In this document: piece by piece, positions 62,608 through 64,000 of the stretch
Numbering within the stretch: position 1 is the stretch's first letter
Layout: each line of letters begins with the position of its first letter
From: Sphaerisporangium flaviroseum
GTDB taxonomy: Bacteria; Actinomycetota; Actinomycetes; Streptosporangiales; Streptosporangiaceae
Length of the DNA stretch: 64,000 nucleotides
NCBI RefSeq assembly: GCF_039537005.1
Contig: NZ_BAAAZR010000001.1
Location: forward strand, 620,001-684,000
Direction: 5' to 3'
Translations under genes and position numbers: made by a program
The notes under the pieces: generated by a model
The model's input: only the letters and a program-made list of their open reading frames with translations
Database searches by the model: none
What the model was told of the DNA's origin: nothing

Positions 62608-63794
62608 TTCCCGAACCGGCCCGGCTGAGCGCATGGGACCTGGTCGCCGTCGGGCTGGCCGGGCTGCGGGCACGCCGGGGAAGGGCCGTGCTGTCGGCCC
62701 TCGGAGTGGCCATCGGGATCGCGTCCATGGTCGCCATAATGGGCATCAGCACGGTCAGCGGTGCTGGCCTCCAGGAGCAACTCGCCCGTGTCGGGACGAA
62801 CGTGCTGACCGTGGCGCCGGGTCATTCGATCAGCGGGAATGAGGCGTCACTGCCGCTCGAATCGGTCGCCCGTGTCTCCCACATCCCCGGTGTGGTCGGC
62901 GCCACCGCCATCGCGTACCTGAAAGGGGCGACCGCCCGCCGTACCAAGCTGATCGACCCGGCGGTCACCAATGGAGTGGGGGTCGCCGCCGTGCGGCTCG
63001 ACCTCCTCGCGACGCTGAAGGGGACGGTCAGGTCGGGCACGTTCCTCAACCCGGCCACCGCCCGGTACCCGGTCGTCGTCCTGGGCGTGATCGCCGCCGA
63101 CCGGCTCGGCATCGACCGACCCGGACGGCAGATCTACATCGCGGGCCGGTGGATGACGGTCATCGGCATCCTTGACCCGCTCCCACTCGCCCCCGACCTC
63201 GACAACGCCGCGCTCGTCGGCCGGCCGTACGCGGAAAAGGAACTCGGCTTCGACGGCCACCCCACCATCGTGTACGAACGGTCGACCGACGACCGCGTCA
63301 CCACGATCGCGAAGGTACTCGCCGCAACCGCCAATCCCGAACATCCCGACCAAGTCCAGGTCAGCCGCCCGTCCGACGCTCTGACCGCGGAACTGGCCGC
63401 GCGTGCGGCGTTCAACGGCCTTTTCCTCGGACTCGGCGCGGTCGCCCTCCTCGTCGGCGGCATCGGCATAGCCAACGTCATGGTCATCTCGGTGCTGGAA
63501 CGCCGCCAGGAGATCGGCCTGCGCCGCTCCCTCGGGGCGACGCGAGGGCAGATCCGTCTGCAGTTCGTGGTCGAAGCGGTGGCCCTGTCCCTGTGCGGGG
63601 GCGTCGCGGGGACCATCGCCGGCCTGGCCGCGAGTCTGCTCTTCGCTTTCGCCCAAGGCTGGCCTCTCGCCCTCCCCACCCAGGTCATCGCCCTCGGTGT
63701 CACCGCGGCCGTACTGGTCGGAATCGTCTCCGGCCTCTACCCGGCCCGCCGCGCCGCCGCCCTCACTCCGACCGAAGCCTTGGCGACGGGATGA
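62604..63794 (+). CDS. ABC exporter permease (MacB/FtsX type)
   Basis: 396 residues from GTG 62604, overlapping the ATPase stop. One N-terminal membrane helix (RAVLSALGVAIGIASMVAI), a large extracellular MacB-PCD domain (residues 45-265) and three C-terminal helices with ERRQEIGLRRSLGATRGQIR match the FtsX/MacB permease fold. With the ATPase and adaptor it exports a peptide, antibiotic or lipid; the substrate is unknown. It ends 12 bases before a converging gene. Confidence 0.92.
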   Translation: MIPEPARLSAWDLVAVGLAGLRARRGRAVLSALGVAIGIASMVAIMGISTVSGAGLQEQLARVGTNVLTVAPGHSISGNEASLPLESVARVSHIPGVVGATAIAYLKGATARRTKLIDPAVTNGVGVAAVRLDLLATLKGTVRSGTFLNPATARYPVVVLGVIAADRLGIDRPGRQIYIAGRWMTVIGILDPLPLAPDLDNAALVGRPYAEKELGFDGHPTIVYERSTDDRVTTIAKVLAATANPEHPDQVQVSRPSDALTAELAARAAFNGLFLGLGAVALLVGGIGIANVMVISVLERRQEIGLRRSLGATRGQIRLQFVVEAVALSLCGGVAGTIAGLAASLLFAFAQGWPLALPTQVIALGVTAAVLVGIVSGLYPARRAAALTPTEALATG

Positions 63795-63806
63795 ACCTGC
63801 CTGCGC

Positions 63807-64000
63807 TCAACAGGCGCACTCAGAGGACTTCAGGGCCAGCGTGGCGAGGTGGCGGGCGATGCCGTTGGTGTCGGTGTTCTCCACGTTGCTCAGGACGACC
63901 ACCGCGATGTCGTCATCGGGCAGGTACATGTTGCTCGCCGCGTAGCCCAGGAGCAGACCCGGGTGGTAGCGGAGTCGGTGCCCGTCGAGCCGGTCGACGA
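63807..64000 (-). CDS. serine hydrolase (class C beta-lactamase-like), C-terminal part
   Basis: The minus-strand frame, open at the right edge, ends at 63807 with about 64 residues visible. LLLGYAASNMYLPDDDIAVV, then LSNVENTDTNGIARHLATL fits the C-terminal end of the beta-lactamase/penicillin-binding-protein-like serine hydrolase family, where a G-(Y/H)-x-G and a strand VVVLSN precede the final helix. It ends with a Cys-rich SSECAC tail. The catalytic motifs are outside the window, so the function cannot be judged. Confidence 0.65.
   Translation of the reverse strand, partial: VDRLDGHRLRYHPGLLLGYAASNMYLPDDDIAVVVLSNVENTDTNGIARHLATLALKSSECAC

Overview
The window is 64 kb of high-GC DNA from a filamentous actinomycete. 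Several features point to the Streptosporangiaceae or close relatives (inference): strong GC bias in third codon positions, many GTG starts and ATGA/GTGA gene overlaps, a multi-chaplin cell-surface protein, an MFS-thymidylate kinase fusion, CBM13-bearing secreted enzymes, CU044_5270-type anti-sigma proteins and a DtxR/IdeR-like iron box. Two tRNA genes are present (Leu-GAG at 28187-28275, Thr-CGT at 46671-46744). No rRNA genes and no CRISPR arrays were seen.

Layout. 1-3.9 kb: end of a membrane protein gene, an IS3 scrap, a secreted CE1/PHB-depolymerase-like esterase under a LacI-type operator, and an orphan RHS-tip-like zincin coupled to a lipoprotein gene. 4.1-10.4 kb: a ribose-type sugar ABC importer (ATPase, permease, binding protein, second permease) followed by a secreted GH5-CBM13 enzyme. 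10.5-16.5 kb: a sugar-acid catabolic operon (UxaA-type dehydratase, SMP-30 lactonase, two SDRs, LysR) with a divergent FAH-family gene. The set matches a non-phosphorylating L-fucose/L-rhamnose-type pathway ending in a diketo-acid hydrolase and lactate oxidation, but both terminal genes are collapsed by internal deletions. 16.5-21.7 kb: a broken ABC-2 permease, a pilin-like scrap, and a 1256-residue XRE-nSTAND-WD40 NTPase. 22-23.7 kb: three small exported proteins. 23.8-28.2 kb: a decayed integrative element (Rep-like HTH gene with a frameshift, small accessory genes, NUDIX, internally deleted serine recombinase) abutting tRNA-Leu.

28.5-46.8 kb is the conserved chromosomal core: M20 peptidase, two repeat-rich exported proteins (one with seven chaplin-like domains), DUF5703, topA, the efeUOB iron-uptake operon, MFS-tmk, holB, a PSP1/RicT protein, a TAP-like lipoprotein hydrolase and tRNA-Thr. 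topA is bracketed by two arrays of tandem hairpin repeats. 46.9-51.9 kb: a 5'-truncated RHS gene with an unrecognised C-terminal tip, a candidate partner gene, an IS256-family tail and an IS110-family element. 51.9-58.7 kb: an ECF sigma factor with two CU044_5270-like proteins (the second frameshifted), a 1056-residue subtilase, and a stretch of gene scraps. 58.7-63.8 kb: a two-component system divergent from a lipoprotein plus MacAB-like ABC export operon. The 3' end of a serine hydrolase gene closes the window.

The most striking overall pattern is repeated gene damage by internal deletion (FAH, GlcD/GlcF, serine recombinase, pilin/DrrB) and by single-base frameshift (DrrB, Rep-like HTH protein, CU044_5270, HAD hydrolase), set between intact housekeeping blocks. 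The best candidates for new biology are the nSTAND-WD40 gene with its promoter repeats, the two RHS-tip modules, the multi-chaplin protein, the hairpin arrays around topA and the 115-bp inverted-repeat element upstream of the RicT gene.
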